A stretch of 64,000 bases of DNA. It comes from Rostratula benghalensis. Taxonomy: Eukaryota; Chordata; Aves; Charadriiformes; Rostratulidae. The notes under the pieces are model-generated. The model had not been told where the DNA came from and ran no database searches. It was given only the letters and a program-made list of their open reading frames with translations. This document shows, piece by piece, positions 49,601-60,977 of the stretch; the stretch's first letter is position 1; each line of letters begins with the position of its first letter. The DNA is taken from assembly GCA_013399305.1 (NCBI GenBank), contig VXAI01000178.1, positions 780,728 through 844,727 on the forward strand. Direction: 5' to 3'. The translations under genes and the position numbers were made by a program.

Positions 49601-52600
49601 GAGTCCTTTTTGGTTTATATTTTTAACAAGATGTAGCAAAACTTGTCTTCAAAAGTAGACCATGACCAACAAGCCTTCATGCTGTATTTAGCTTTTTCGG
49701 GTCTGGCTACAAACCAGAATTATGGTGCTGAAAAGCTGACATTAAGGAAGGAACAACTGGCCCTTCTGAATACTGAACAGCTGTACAAAGTGCATGAGTA
49801 ACAGCTTGCTCCTATTTGCACAACTATGATTGAGCAATACTCTCCCTTCAAATCTTCTAAAAGGTCAAGGCTGCTTTCAGAAAATGCTTATTTTTGGATA
49901 AAATGATAGATTGTGGATATAAGGTCTTTAAAAGAGCACGCACCTTAATGTCATTAATGACTGGAAGGATGACTAAAGTGACCTGATTCTCGGGGAACAG
50001 GTGCTCAGTAATTTGGGGGACAAAATCAGGCCAATTGGTGGCCCATCAGTTTGACATTCAGTGTAGAAAACTGCAGACTTGGTCAGAGGCAACAGAATTA
50101 GCAGAAAATTCATGTGATGCTATAAATGGTATATTAAAGAGAATAAGATGATAACGAGGGAGAAAAAAAAAAATATATAAAGTTTCATCTTCCCCCACAT
50201 CTTCCAATATATCTGTGACCATCACCAGTAAAGTCATTTTAATGGAAAAACCACTAAAACCATAGTCCTCTTCTTTTCCAGTTAGATCACAAAGAGGGAT
50301 TCTCCACTTAAGTTCTGAACATCAGCTATGAGAGAAATTAAAGACCCATTTAGATCATAGAATCAGAGAAACACGAGGTTGGAAAGGACCTACAAGACAT
50401 CCTCCTATCACCAGTACTGCCCACTAAGCTATTAAATCAGGGAACAATATCAACTGGATCACTTCAAATAAGCAACTTTTTCTAGTAAAATCCCTAACCT
50501 ATTTCCCCTTTACTAATTTGTGTACTTATTTCCTAGCTCTCTGTGTGCTTATGAAACACTTCTGCTTTGTGATTGTTTCTGAAATAGAACTGCTACTCCT
50601 TACTACAAAGAATAAGGTAGCATAGGGAAAGCCCAAAAAGCAGCTGAAAGTGATGTAATTGTTAAGCTTCTTAATCCTCAGAAAAGAAACAAGTTACAGC
50701 TAAGGATTTTCCTTGGGTTATAATCCCATCACTTAATATATTCTGCTGCTAGACCCTGTTCAAAAAAGCTAGAAAAATATGAAGTTATCAGTGTATTTTA
50801 ATCACCACAGGCTCGATTAACTCATCTTTAACGCATGTCCATCTAAATTTAGGGAGAGGAATATTTTGTTAAGGACAATGATGATGTTTCTGATGATGAA
50901 AATGCACCTTATTAACGAAGAAGAGGCAGTGAAACAACTCTTATATCAAAATGTTCTCAAATTATACCTGTTTAAGCTCTTTTGCTTCTTCCTGGGAGAT
51001 CTTCTCTTGCTTCTGCAGCTGAACCTGGTCATTGTCCATCCCTTCTCTGCTTCCCACAGGTGAGCTGGGCTGCACCACTCCTCCCAGGAGTCCCGTGGCT
51101 GCAAGAGAAATTCCCATGATCAGATTGCCATCTCCTGTACCGACAGGCAGGACCACTGCTGGTGTCAAACTGGTTGACCTTTGCTTTGCTCCACAGCAGT
51201 TTGCGAGGGGACAAGTGAACCTCATGAGGTTCAACAAGAGCAAGGGCAGGGTTCTGCACCTGGGTCGGAAAAATCCTCACTCTCAACACAGCCTAGGGGA
51301 TGAGGTATCTAATAGCCTGAAGAAAGCCCTGAGGAAAGGGATTTGGGGGTGCTGATGGATGAGAAGCTGGACATGAGCAGGCAGCGTGCTCAGAAGGCCA
51401 GTGACATCCTGGACTGCATCAAAAGAGACATTGCCAGCACATCCAGAGAGGTGATTCTGGACTTTCCTCTGCTCTGGTGAAACCTCACCTGTAGTCCTGT
51501 GTGCAGGTCTGGAGCCCTCAAGATAGGAAGGACATGGACCTGATGGAGCAGCTCCAGAGGAGAGACACAACAATGATCAGGGGTTTGGAGCACCTTTGCT
51601 ATGAGGACAGGCTGAGGGAGCTGGGGTTGTTCAGCCTGGAGAAGAGGAGGCTCCAGGGAGACCTTAGAGCAGCCTTCCAGTAACTGAAGGGACTACAGGA
51701 AGGCTGGGGAGGGTCTGTTTACAAAGATCTGCAGTGACAGGATGAGGGGCAATGGCTTCAAGCTGGAAAAGAGCAGATTTAGACTCAATTATTAGGAATA
51801 AGTTCTTGATTAGGAGGGTGGTGGAACACTGGAACAGGTTGCCCAGGGAGGTGGTTGAGGTCACTTCCCTGGAGATATTCAAGGGCTCAATGAGGCCCTG
51901 AGCAACCTGGTCTGGTTGGGGGTGTCATTAAACTCAGCCACTATCAAGAATTAAGGCAAGCAGATCATTCACCACCTGCAAATGCTCCTTGTGGTCAGAG
52001 GGGTCAAGAACCAGGCACTGAAAAATGTTGCTTATGGTAAACTGCCATGGTGATTTCCCTCAAAGCGTGGAGGGAATGACAGACCTTCCTAGGGCAGCAA
52101 ACAGCCAGACAAGATTCTTTCTGTTTCTTATCAGCTGAGTGTCACCAGATGCTAATAATTTCATTAAACCCAAGAAATCAATCCATTTCACTCCATTAAT
52201 CCCACAGAGGACAAGAAGAGGAGGGGGTATATGACAAAGGTGCACAAAAAAAATAACGGGATGAGGAAGGAGACCTAACATTTCCCAGCAATATTCTAAT
52301 TTTAAAGAGGGAGAGAATTGAATAGAAAGATAGAAATGTTTAAAAAAAGCAATTTTGTTGTGATTTTGTAACACCCAGCTGTACTGTGAGACCCACTGCC
52401 ACCATCTGAGGATGAGAAGCTCCCAAACCTCTGAACAAAGTGCTGAGAAACTCATAATAATGAGAACATTTGGTTAAGCAGGAAAAATTCAGCAGCCTCA
52501 AAAGGTATAAAATACTCTTAAGTGCCAGTCTTCAGCTACAGGATTAAGCCAGCACTGCCCCAGGTTGTAATATTGCAGGATTTCTTGTGCCTTTTAATCC

Positions 52601-55600
52601 CAGGTAGATGTTATCAGTCATTATTGAAGACATTATTAGCCAGCAAAAGCTCAGGTAGATGTTATCAGTCATTACTGAGGACATTGTTGGCCAGAAAAAG
52701 CTTGATTCAGCACAGAAGAACCTCTGTTACAAACCAAACCTCACTGCTCTGACCTGAGTATTTAAACACCCGTGTGGCCTGGTCCAAAAATACAGGCAGA
52801 AAAGATACGTAAAGCAGCTAAAAATACTTTCAGATAGTCTAGAGTGTATAAAAACTCATCAGAAATTCCTCTTCTGGGTGTAATCAAGCCAAATCTCTTA
52901 GGAAAGATAATTAATTTTTTTTTTTTTAGTTATTTAGTTATACAAATGTGCAATATGCCAAGCTTTAAGGCAGGCCTGGTATAAACAGACAGGATCCAGA
53001 TGAAACCGTGACAGTTGAGGAAACGTTTGGGTCTCGGAGCTGCACCAGGGAGGGGAAAGAACACCAGGAGCCAACACGCCAAGAGAGCTGTACCTCAGCT
53101 GCAAGGCTTTTTCTCCTATAAGCCTCCAAATCAACATTCACTATCTGAAAATAGGCACATGTATTTTATGTGTACACAGAGGCAGGCAGGCATAACACAG
53201 ACTTCTTTTCCCCCTCCCTGATTTTTTTTTTTTTTTTTTTTTTTTTTTNGAGAGAGGAAAAAAAAAGAAAAAAAAATTAAACTCCACAATTTCCACCATG
53301 TGAGCAGCTGTGGAAAAAACCCAGAGGTTCAAAAGCAGGCCATGAGTGCCACCTTGTGACAGAAGAAAGACAGCGACAGACTCCAGGCAAGGAACAAACA
53401 AGGGTTTTGGTGGAGCTGGAAAAGTCAGGATTTCCATAACCTCCAGTTTTCTTTACTGCCATTTCCAAATTAAACAGTCGAAATGCAGGGGGGGGTGGGA
53501 GAGCAATATCCTTGACTCACTGACTCAGATGCAAACAGAGCAGAGCAGTGGGAAATTAAGCACAGTCGGCTGTATGTCCAATTATTTTATGTAACCAGCC
53601 TTAAGACCATCAGGAACTGAACACCAATTTGTTGAAGTAACTCAGGGCTTTAGAAACCAGCAGGTTGTTTTTCCTCTAAGTTGTTGTGCTGACATTTTAG
53701 TGCCAGATGTCCAAGACTTCCTTAAAAATTAACAAGCTTTTCCAAGCTACGGCCCTCGACTCGTCAACAAGAGGACATTATCCTCCCTGCTCAAGTCCAG
53801 TTTTAGCTTGGTGCACAGAAATAGGTTCATCTATTGGTTTACTGTATCATTTTTCTACATGTTTTTAATATGCTGGCAATAAATCCATCCACCCATTTGC
53901 TCTTTTGTCACTAACAATCAGGAACAACAGAGGATTCAGGCGTGTTGAGAGAAATAAATTCCTAACAGACAAAATATTCATCAGCTTTCCAAATGAATCT
54001 AGGGTTGAATTACAAAAACAAAAAAAAAACAACCCTCCCGGAATTTTAGAAGTAATAGTAGTAAGGAATGTCATTCTTATTGTTGTGAAAGGGTTTCAGT
54101 CTCCACTGTGTTTTCTTAAAACGATTAAACTATGCATTCACCTAACCCAAGACCTAAAATCTCCTAAATCCAAACACTCAAACTTCTCAAATAACAGAAC
54201 TCTATTTTTTAAGATATGAAAATTAACAGGATATTTATCCCATTTGTTATTTGAAAACTTGGAGGGCAGAAAATGTGTTTCAACTTTGTACAATTAACAG
54301 AATAACAGGTTTAATATAAATATGCTTCCAGCTATAAGCTGATAAAAGGAAAAATAGCAGTGACAGAGGACTCGGAAGCAATCAGGAGAGAAGGACAAAT
54401 TTCTAATGACCCTTCCCCACTGAGTGGTACAATATTAATTTTTTGACCCCCAGGAAAAGAATGACATTGTTAAAACCCAGGGCAGTAGCTGAAACTCAAA
54501 TTAAGCTAATCCTTTCACAAAGTGGCGTGGAGTTAGTGACAACCCCAGCTGAGAGCGCTACGTTAAAGAGGGCTTGGCGTGTTCCAGCTGCCAGGCCCCC
54601 AAGGGACACTCTGCTTTGGCATCTGCAGTCACAGGCTTTGCTAATGTAGTTGGGGGAAAATAAATCCAAATAGTCTCAAATAGCCACACACTTAGAATCA
54701 TAGAATGGTTAGAGCTGGAAGGGAGCTTTAAAGATCATCAAGTTCCAACCCCCCTGCCCTGGGCAGGGAGACCTCCCACTAGGGCAGGTTGCTCAAAGCC
54801 CCATCCAGCCTGGCCTTAAACACTTCCAGGGATGGAGCATCCACAGCTTCCCTGGGCAACCTGTTCCAGTGTCTCTCAGTGGGAGAGGATTCATAAATTT
54901 TATATGCTATTTTGAGTTTGAAAACCACTTGGAAAGGTTTGGTGCTAGTGTTACTGCTTAGAGACAGATGGCTTTGTCCGACACGTACCTGCTTGCCAAA
55001 TGGAGGTCCCCAAATCTACCTGAGGAGACTTCCTGGCACCAACAAATCCTAGGGCGTCTTCTAAAAACTGTATCTTCTTGCTAAACTGCATCTCCAAGAT
55101 GGGAATTGCTTCTGGCATCTTTGCAGACAAGAGGCGGTAAGAGGTGTCAGGCTTCCCAATAAAGCGCTGTCGGACACTGATTTCGTACGGCGTATGGACT
55201 CTGATATCATCCACATCCTTCGATTCAAATCGGTGAATGACCTGAGAATTGCAGTCACTGATTTCCAGGCCAGAAGCGAAGAGCGTGAGTTTTCCTGGCT
55301 TGACATTTGAGTCCGTTCTGTGGGTGATAATAACTGGAATTCTAATTAGGATTCCTTCCTGGTTCTTCGAATCGGAAACTGCGGCAGTTTCCTTTGGCTT
55401 GCTTTCCAATGGCGCTTTCCAGAGCTTGCTGCTAAACGGCCACCAAGAAGGAGATTCCAGCTCAGTCAACAACCTAGAGGAGAAAAGAGAGTGTAAGAAG
55501 AGGGGAAGCCAGTACCCCAGCAGTTCAAAGCAAATTACCACAGAGACAAAGATTTCCTAATACCGAATCCAGCCCTCTTGTTATTTTGCTCCTCAAACCT

Positions 55601-58600
55601 CTTCACAGCTCACCAGGATCCATCCGTTTTAAAAACCAGCTTTTCTTCGTTTCTTAACACCTTGGAAAGGGGTCTCAGAATCCCACTGGGCTGATGTAAA
55701 AAAAATCCAACTTCCAACTGGACGTATTCAGGCCAATTTACACCCCTCTGCTCTTCAGCTAACACTTTTACCACAATGTTTCCACACTTGGCCATCACCA
55801 CCACCACTGCCTTTTTCCGCTCCTTTACACCTCAGCTCCAGAATCTGATGCCACCTTTTGCTTTGTGTCCCCCCCCCCCCTCCTAAATTCCCATTGCCAA
55901 TTAAAATACAAAGAGTGCAATGGTGAGGTTGAAAAACCAATAAAAACTGCCTACTGGGACCCAGTGTCTGCTTCCCCATCAGTGCTGGGGTAGCTCCTGA
56001 AGGAGGTAAGCTCCTTCCTGGTAAGCTGTTGCCTTAAAGATAAGTGGATGCACTTTATGAATTAATTAACTGCTCCCAAAGACGACCACTGTACAGCCAG
56101 GACTAACACAGTGAGTCAAACCCCTTATTTCTAAGCAAGAAGATGCACCTAAGCAGGCACTGAAGTTTATCAGCTGCAGGCAATAAGGATCTAACACATT
56201 GTTAGGAAAAATCAATGATATGGAGGACACGATTTTTCTGGTGTATTTTCCATAGCCCATCCTCCTTTTCTGGGGTCCTCTCCCAAGGAAGGATCACAAT
56301 CACAGATCTCTTTGGGTCTAAAAAAAAAAAAATGGGAATGAGGAAAAGTCCTTTTGGTTTGATTTTCCATGTGCTGTGTTGTTCATCCCTTTCCAGGTCT
56401 AGTCAGGAGTTGGAGGCAGAGCCACAGTCCATTTCTCCAACTCCCCTGTCTGTCACTCAAACCCATCCTGCGAGCAGAGGATCCTGTATTTCAGGACGAC
56501 TCAAACCTCAGTGGCTGGAAAGAAATTTTGGGTACAACTACATCTCTTTGTACCATCAATAGTAACTTCAGATCCCCCCAGTCCTTCCCAATGCTCAACC
56601 AGACACCTCCTCTCTCACCCACCAGCAGCTTCTGGTACCCAACTCACATCTGAACCAAAATGCCTCATCTCCAGTTGCAGGCAGGCACAGAAGAGGCAAA
56701 TAAACCCTCTGGGGTGCGTCCCTACGCAGTCCCCACTGGAAAACAGCAGAGAGCTGGCTGGAAGCATCCCACAACCCAAACCAGGTCTTTTGCAGTCTGA
56801 GAGGGATGTTGTAAAGGGGAGATTTCTCAGCCACTGAGCAAGACAGAAGAGCGCAAACATCTTCTTAATTAACTCATGGGAGGGAAGAGGTTTTGTTTAA
56901 ACCAAACCAACCAACCAAAAAAAAAAATAATAAAGCTCTAAGGAAGCTCAACCCTGATCAGAATTGTCCCCTCCACAAACCACAAATACCTTAAAGACTA
57001 TCCAGTGATGAGGCACGTGCCACCGGCACAGGAATTGTAGTAGATGCTTCTAACGAAGCCTGATCACACGTAATGAAATCTTTAATAAAACACCATGATC
57101 TTACTGATCCTACAGAAGGCTATTTACGGACTTAAATCCGAGAGATGCAAGCCTTAGCAGACCAAAATACAAAGTACTACTGTTTCACTGCTAATTTGGA
57201 GAGCCAGCTTGATTTATTTAACTTTTAAGTTTACTCTAGAAAGACAGTGCCCGATAAAAAAATGCATCACAGCAGTGCTCCTCTCAAGATACGTTTTGTA
57301 ACCATTTATTTTCCACGAAAGAATTAGAGAGCGTCTATAGAAGGCATTGCAATTTTAAAATCCTGCTGAAATCAGCTGCAGACAAAGTGTAACCTGAAAG
57401 AGGAAGCTCTAACTGAACAAGCAGCCATCAAAGTTCTGTACCGGCTTCAAAACAGACCTTAAAGAATGTAATCTGCTAGAAAAAGCAGAAAAAGTCACAT
57501 TGGGAGCCAACCACTCAATTCATGGCTAGCAGAGGCAGAATGAATTGTTCCAAGAATCTACTCCCAACTAAAGCATGAACATCAGATATTTATGTAGATA
57601 GCACAGGAGATAACGGGTCTGGAGCTCTCCGCTGCCCTCTGAAAATACCACGACACTCCTTTAAAAAGGAGGTGGGGGAAGACAGACCCAAGGAGATGCA
57701 ACAAAAAAAGTTCTACAATAACAGAATTCAAAATGGCACAGCACCGTAGATTTAGGGCTGAATTGTGAAACTGTGAGGTTCAACTGAAGTTCAACACAGA
57801 GATATGACTGAAAAAGCCCTAGGCTCTGCTAACACAACATCATCTTCCAAATTAAAAGCCAGGCTCTAACCTACCTGCTGTAATTAAGCAGAAATAAATG
57901 ACCTGGTCTCATTTCTACACGACACAAAGCATGGTTTTTGTGCTCTTGGTGTATGAAAGAGTTACAAGGTACTTCAGGGAAACGACAGCTTATGCCTGTG
58001 TCTTAACCTATGAAAAATCATTAAATTCCTACCACTCTATGAGTTCACTTAATCCCAGTCACCACAAGGAATGCACATGCATTCACTTACTGAAAAGCAG
58101 CAAGTCTAAACCTCCTGTATCAACTTATTCTGGATTTTGAGCCTTAATTTTTAGCACTCTACCCCTTCACCCATCTCCTTCCCTCTTCCCCCATCCTGGC
58201 TGGGCAATCCCTAATTTACAGGCAAGATTTTTCTGCTGCAAAGCCAACTTTTCTGGCCTTCCACCTGGAGTCACCCCCCTCTGGATCAACAAACCATATG
58301 ACCAGTCCTTATATACAGATGAAAATTTGCAACAAGACAACCTCTAATAATAATATAATAAAAAGGAAGCAGCAAACCTGGCTTTCTGGTTTTTTTTAGT
58401 CTTTGAACATCTGCTGGCACGTCAGGCTCAGCTCTGCTTATCGGCATGCAGTTCCACTGAAAGCAGCTGTATATTCCCCAGCATACACAAGAAGAGAATT
58501 AATAATAATAAAAAAAAAAAGCAGCCCACACATGCAGGCAAGATAAAGTTAATCAGTTTTAAACATATGAAAGTAGACAAAAGGGCCCTGGTTCTTTTTA

Positions 58601-60977
58601 TAAAAGACACAGCCATCAAATCGGTGCCACTTACGCAACCCTGAAAGAACGGACACAGAAGATTGTTTCCCTCCACACAAAATCTGTTCCACGTGTAAAA
58701 CGTAGTTACTTCTCAAATTTCTAAAGAAAGCAAGAATCAAAGACCCTTAACAGACAAATTTATCTGCGTTAATAGTCTGAATTCCCTAATAAGCCACAAC
58801 CAAATGAGCTTCAGTCACGGTTTTCCCCATTAGGGAGATGAAGAAAGATGACCTCAGTTTAAAAGAAGACATTGGGGGCCGGGGACAGGAGGGAGGACAC
58901 CAGCTTTATGAGGAAAAAAAAAAAGCGCCAGACACACATAAAAAGTTATATGAATAAACTGTTAGAACTCCCCAAAAAGCACAGAACAAACAAAACACAG
59001 TTTGGCTAATGGATTCTGGGCTGCATTTTAGCCTGGGCGCAAGGTGGCCATACTCTTCATACTGTATATAAAACAGAATCTCAGCTAACATTGGGTCAAT
59101 GCCTTCCTTTATTTTTCCATTTTTAAAATCAAAGCACTGAGCTTTTCAGACTCATGAGGACAAATCATAACTCCCAGTGCATCTTAACCCAAAACAAAAC
59201 TCTCTTCCAAAAACAATGAGCAGGTATTTATTTTCCTATTCATTGTTTATTGCTCCAGAACTTTAAAAGCTCTCGCTGAAGCTTGCTTTGTTGTTTTGGT
59301 TTTGTTTTTTTTTTTTCCTCTTGGCTTTTCATTAAAGGGTAAGGAGAATATCACCAGAATCATTGTGAAATCAACACTTTCTGTCCGACGTGATACCTGT
59401 CTGAAAACAGAAGCTTCTTCCAAAAACAACTAGTTTGAACTTTATTGTGTTTGTTTCTTCACGCAGGTGTGGGAGCTTCCACAAAGCCACTCATGGCTAT
59501 GTATTCTTCAAGACATTACCATACCACTCTGAACCTTCCTGTCTGGTTTGGATTCTTATAAAACCTAACTTGTGGCTTAAAAAAAAAAAAAAAAGCCCCA
59601 AATAATTCACTTTGAACATTAATCATTAAATAAGTCATAATGTTCCCATTAAGAGACCAACCATTTACCATTTGCATTGAGTTCTGCGACAGCTAAAATC
59701 TCAAATATGCTCCAAAGCTCTTACTTCCATTGTTTAAAGGCAGCACTCAGTGGCTCATATTTCTTTTTTTAACTCAAAAAGCTGACTACCATGGCACAGA
59801 GAAAAGAATACAATCCACTTAAATTAAAGATTAATTGGCATTTGTCTCGTTGACAACTCTAGGAAACTGCCTCCAAGTCAGCGGGCTCACCTGCCACATT
59901 CAACATTTCCTTTGACAAGACCAGAACCGTGGTTGCATTGGCTGTAGAAAAACAAACCAGCATGGTCCAGGACTGGCAAAATTAACCAAATCCAGCTTCT
60001 AATATTTTTCATTTCGGCATATTCTAGGACATCTAATAAAAATGTGAGTGCCACACTTTGTCCTTCAGTGGGGATGTTAATTTGCATCCCTTTCCCCTAA
60101 CTAATTGTGAATTCTCTCAAAACTTACAGGTTCTTAATATTTTGCAGTTGGAATATTTGGAATGGAATTCTACCATTTCTGCCAGCTGTGGCCCAAACTT
60201 AAAAGAGCTTGAAAAATTATGAAAAGGAAAGAGGAAAGGTATATATACACAAGCAACCTCCCCAGGGTGAAACCATGTCACACAAAACGGAGGACAGAAA
60301 AACAGAACCATCTTATAACAAGAACTAGATACAAAAAAGACCATCACGGGCTTAAACCTTCAGTGAAAGTCAACAGTTTAGTTTCCTAAAGATCTCCGTG
60401 GATCTGCCCTGTAAATTGTGGGCCTGAATAATAAAGTCTCCCAACCTCTGCTTAGCTCAGAGGATCCTCCAGTTCCATACCTGTCTGCCACATCCATATC
60501 TCCTTCGATCTTGTTGAGTCCTCTCATGATGTTATCAAACTGCTCGCCTTGGTAGTGCAGCACTTTTGCCGTGTCCTCCAGTCGTTTCTGTGACCCAGAC
60601 AACAACCCCGTCAGTTCTTTTCCCTTTGTTGACTGCAGAGCTGCTGCTTCTGCTCCCGTGCCTTGGCTCGACAGCAACTGCTCCCTCCAGAAGTGCTCGA
60701 GGATGTTGAACACCACATTTCTGTTGGGCTGCAGAGAACTGAACCAGTGCTTGGTGTTTTTCTCCAAGACGGTAAGAGAGCTGAAGATTAAATTGGAAGA
60801 TTCCTTCTTGATCTCACTGATACTAGAAAGATGGAAGTTGACCAAAAGCTCCCCAGTCTTGTCAGCTGTAAATTTGATGGCAACAGGAGTCAGGGAGAGT
60901 CTGCCAGAGACCCATTGCTTGCTGGTGTCCAAGTAATAAGAACAAGGCCAGCTATGGATACGTATGTCTTCATTCAT
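40456..60977 (-). CDS. SNAP47: SNAP47, synaptosomal-associated protein 47 (four coding exons, 419 aa)
   Basis: Spliced minus-strand gene: join 60977-60481, 55473-54989, 51098-50968, 40602-40456. Exon lengths of 497, 485, 131 and 147 nt sum to 1260 nt, giving 419 residues plus a TAG stop, and all phases agree. SNAP47 is a SNAP-25-family Qb/Qc SNARE linked to intracellular membrane fusion and trafficking. Order seen: PH-like region (about residues 5-105), first SNARE helix (about 121-175, zero-layer Q143), PH/GRAM-like region (about 206-308), second SNARE helix (about 357-419, zero-layer Q390). Only two cysteines occur (C12, C240), so the cysteine cluster that anchors SNAP-25 is absent, as is known for SNAP47. 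The start is the Met at 60977, which aligns with an internal Met of the longest human form; the frame stays open upstream. The splice joins are read from sequence, not from transcripts. Confidence 0.95.
41829..42592 (-). mobile_element. CR1 retrotransposon, 0.76 kb, in SNAP47 intron
   Basis: Minus-strand CR1 with the terminal TTGGCTTGGAAGGGACCTTA block, the AGCTTCTCTGGGCAACCTGT block and distal sequence encoding a decayed ORF2 C-terminus ([17 protein letters not shown] in the frame at 42270-42638). It is on the same strand as the gene and shows small indels. Confidence 0.93.
42903..42920. repeat. Short (AT)n microsatellite
   Basis: An interrupted AT repeat in a SNAP47 intron. Confidence 0.8.
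43665..43740 (-). mobile_element. Possible very old CR1-like fragment
   Basis: A short stretch (GATGGGAAAAGACCTCAGAA, then TCTGCTCCACTCC) is reminiscent of a highly diverged CR1 end. The match is weak. Confidence 0.25.
44080..44590 (-). mobile_element. CR1 retrotransposon in SNAP47 intron
   Basis: Terminal ATCATAGAATGGTTTGGCTT, then the GACACCTCCCACCAGACCAG block, GCTTCTCTGGGCAACCAATT, the AGGTCTCCCCAGAGCCTTCT block and a truncated end near TGTGCTGAGGACTCAGCTGG. It is clearly related to the copies at 41829 and 48648. Confidence 0.94.
48444..48460. repeat. 17-base A run
   Basis: Homopolymer in a SNAP47 intron. No retrocopy sequence was recognised upstream of it. Confidence 0.8.
48648..49098 (-). 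mobile_element. CR1 retrotransposon with internal deletions, in SNAP47 intron
   Basis: Terminal ATCACAGAAAGGTTAGAGTT, then ACCAGGTTGCTCAAAGCCCT followed almost directly by TTCTCTGGGAAACCTGGGCC. About 40 bp normally found between these blocks is missing. It ends near the GGACACTGTAATCAGGTGGG segment. Confidence 0.92.
50358..50440 (-). mobile_element. Old CR1-like terminal fragment
   Basis: ATAGAATCAGAGAAACACGA, then GGTTGGAAAGGACCTACAAG, about 80 bp, matching the CR1 terminal layout of an older variant. It lies about 530 bp downstream of the SNAP47 exon at 50968 in transcript direction. Confidence 0.6.
50968..51098 (-). CDS. SNAP47: SNAP47 third recognised coding exon (linker into SNARE helix 2)
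   Basis: The exon lies between acceptor TTCTCTTGCAG (AG at 51100-51099) and donor CAG|GTATAAT. It supplies two bases of Ala328 and 43 codons, residues 329-371. The joined sequence [10 protein letters not shown] parallels the mammalian WHAASGLMGR, which confirms the junction with the preceding exon. The Gln/Lys/Glu-rich C-terminal part ([20 protein letters not shown]) is helical in character and leads into the second SNARE motif. A CR1 element of the opposite orientation starts about 95 bp away on the acceptor side. Confidence 0.93.
51195..51950 (+). mobile_element. CR1 retrotransposon, 0.75 kb, adjacent to a SNAP47 exon
   Basis: Plus-strand CR1 from the region encoding [20 protein letters not shown], through GCCTGGAGAAGAGGAGGCTC and GTTGCCCAGGGAGGTGGTTG, to AGCAACCTGGTCTGGTTGGG. 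It stops before the tail. Frameshifts are visible, since the frames at 51032-51355 and 51501-51683 differ. It begins about 95 bp from the acceptor of exon 50968-51098. Confidence 0.94.
52602..52702. repeat. Tandem duplication, two copies of about 51 bp
   Basis: The unit beginning AGGTAGATGTTATCAGTCAT occurs at about 52602 and again at about 52653 with a few substitutions (ATTATTGAAGACATTATTAG versus ATTACTGAGGACATTGTTGG). It lies in a SNAP47 intron. Confidence 0.85.
53222..53249. repeat. Poly-T tract with an undetermined base
   Basis: A run of 27 T ends in an N at 53249, followed by a purine-rich AGAGAGGAAA segment. The N marks an unresolved position or a length uncertainty in the assembly. 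Confidence 0.9.
54693..54885 (-). mobile_element. CR1 retrotransposon fragment adjacent to a SNAP47 exon
   Basis: Terminal AGAATCATAGAATGGTTAGA, the CCCCTGCCCTGGGCAGGGAG block, GCCTGGCCTTAAACACTTCC and GGGCAACCTGTTCCAGTGTC. About 190 bp, lying about 105 bp past the donor of exon 54989-55473 and on the same strand as the gene. Confidence 0.93.
54989..55473 (-). CDS. SNAP47: SNAP47 second recognised coding exon (linker and PH/GRAM-like region)
   Basis: The acceptor reads TTCTCCTCTAG and its first exonic G completes Arg166 (AG|G). The donor is AG|GTACGT at 54988. The exon encodes residues 167-327 and the first base of Ala328. It opens with [18 protein letters not shown], the end of the first SNARE helix and a conserved tryptophan-rich linker. 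The second globular region starts at GILIRIPVI (residue 206) and includes [15 protein letters not shown] and LEDALGFVG, which match mammalian SNAP47 closely. The 3' end of the exon ([12 protein letters not shown]) looks less conserved, as expected for the linker before the second helix. Confidence 0.95.
55474..60480 (-). other. SNAP47: SNAP47 intron between first and second recognised coding exons (5,007 bp)
   Basis: Donor GTATGG is at 60480 and the acceptor AG at 55475-55474. The interval is mostly unique AT-rich sequence without a clear CR1 copy. It contains a 12-base C run at 55869-55880 and a 16-base A run at 59579-59594. No extra exon was recognised. Confidence 0.88.

Larger units (their letters stand above)
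40603..50967 (-). other. SNAP47: SNAP47 intron between third and terminal recognised coding exons (10,365 bp)
   Basis: It has a GT donor at 50967-50966 and an AG acceptor at 40604-40603. It contains CR1 fragments near 41829-42592, 44080-44590, 48648-49098 and 50358-50440, a possible old fragment at 43665-43740, an (AT)n tract at 42903-42920, a 15-base T run at 43271-43285 and a 17-base A run at 48444-48460. I see no additional coding exon. Confidence 0.85.
51099..54988 (-). other. SNAP47: SNAP47 intron between second and third recognised coding exons (3,890 bp)
   Basis: Donor GTACGT is at 54988 and the acceptor AG at 51100-51099. The intron holds a plus-strand CR1 at 51195-51950, a minus-strand CR1 at 54693-54885, a 51-bp tandem duplication at 52602-52702 and a long poly-T with an undetermined base at 53249. 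Nothing else with coding character was seen. Confidence 0.88.

Noticed and set aside
59579..59594. 16-base A run as the tail of a processed retrocopy
   Set aside because: The sequence on either side does not resemble a spliced mRNA or coding frame.
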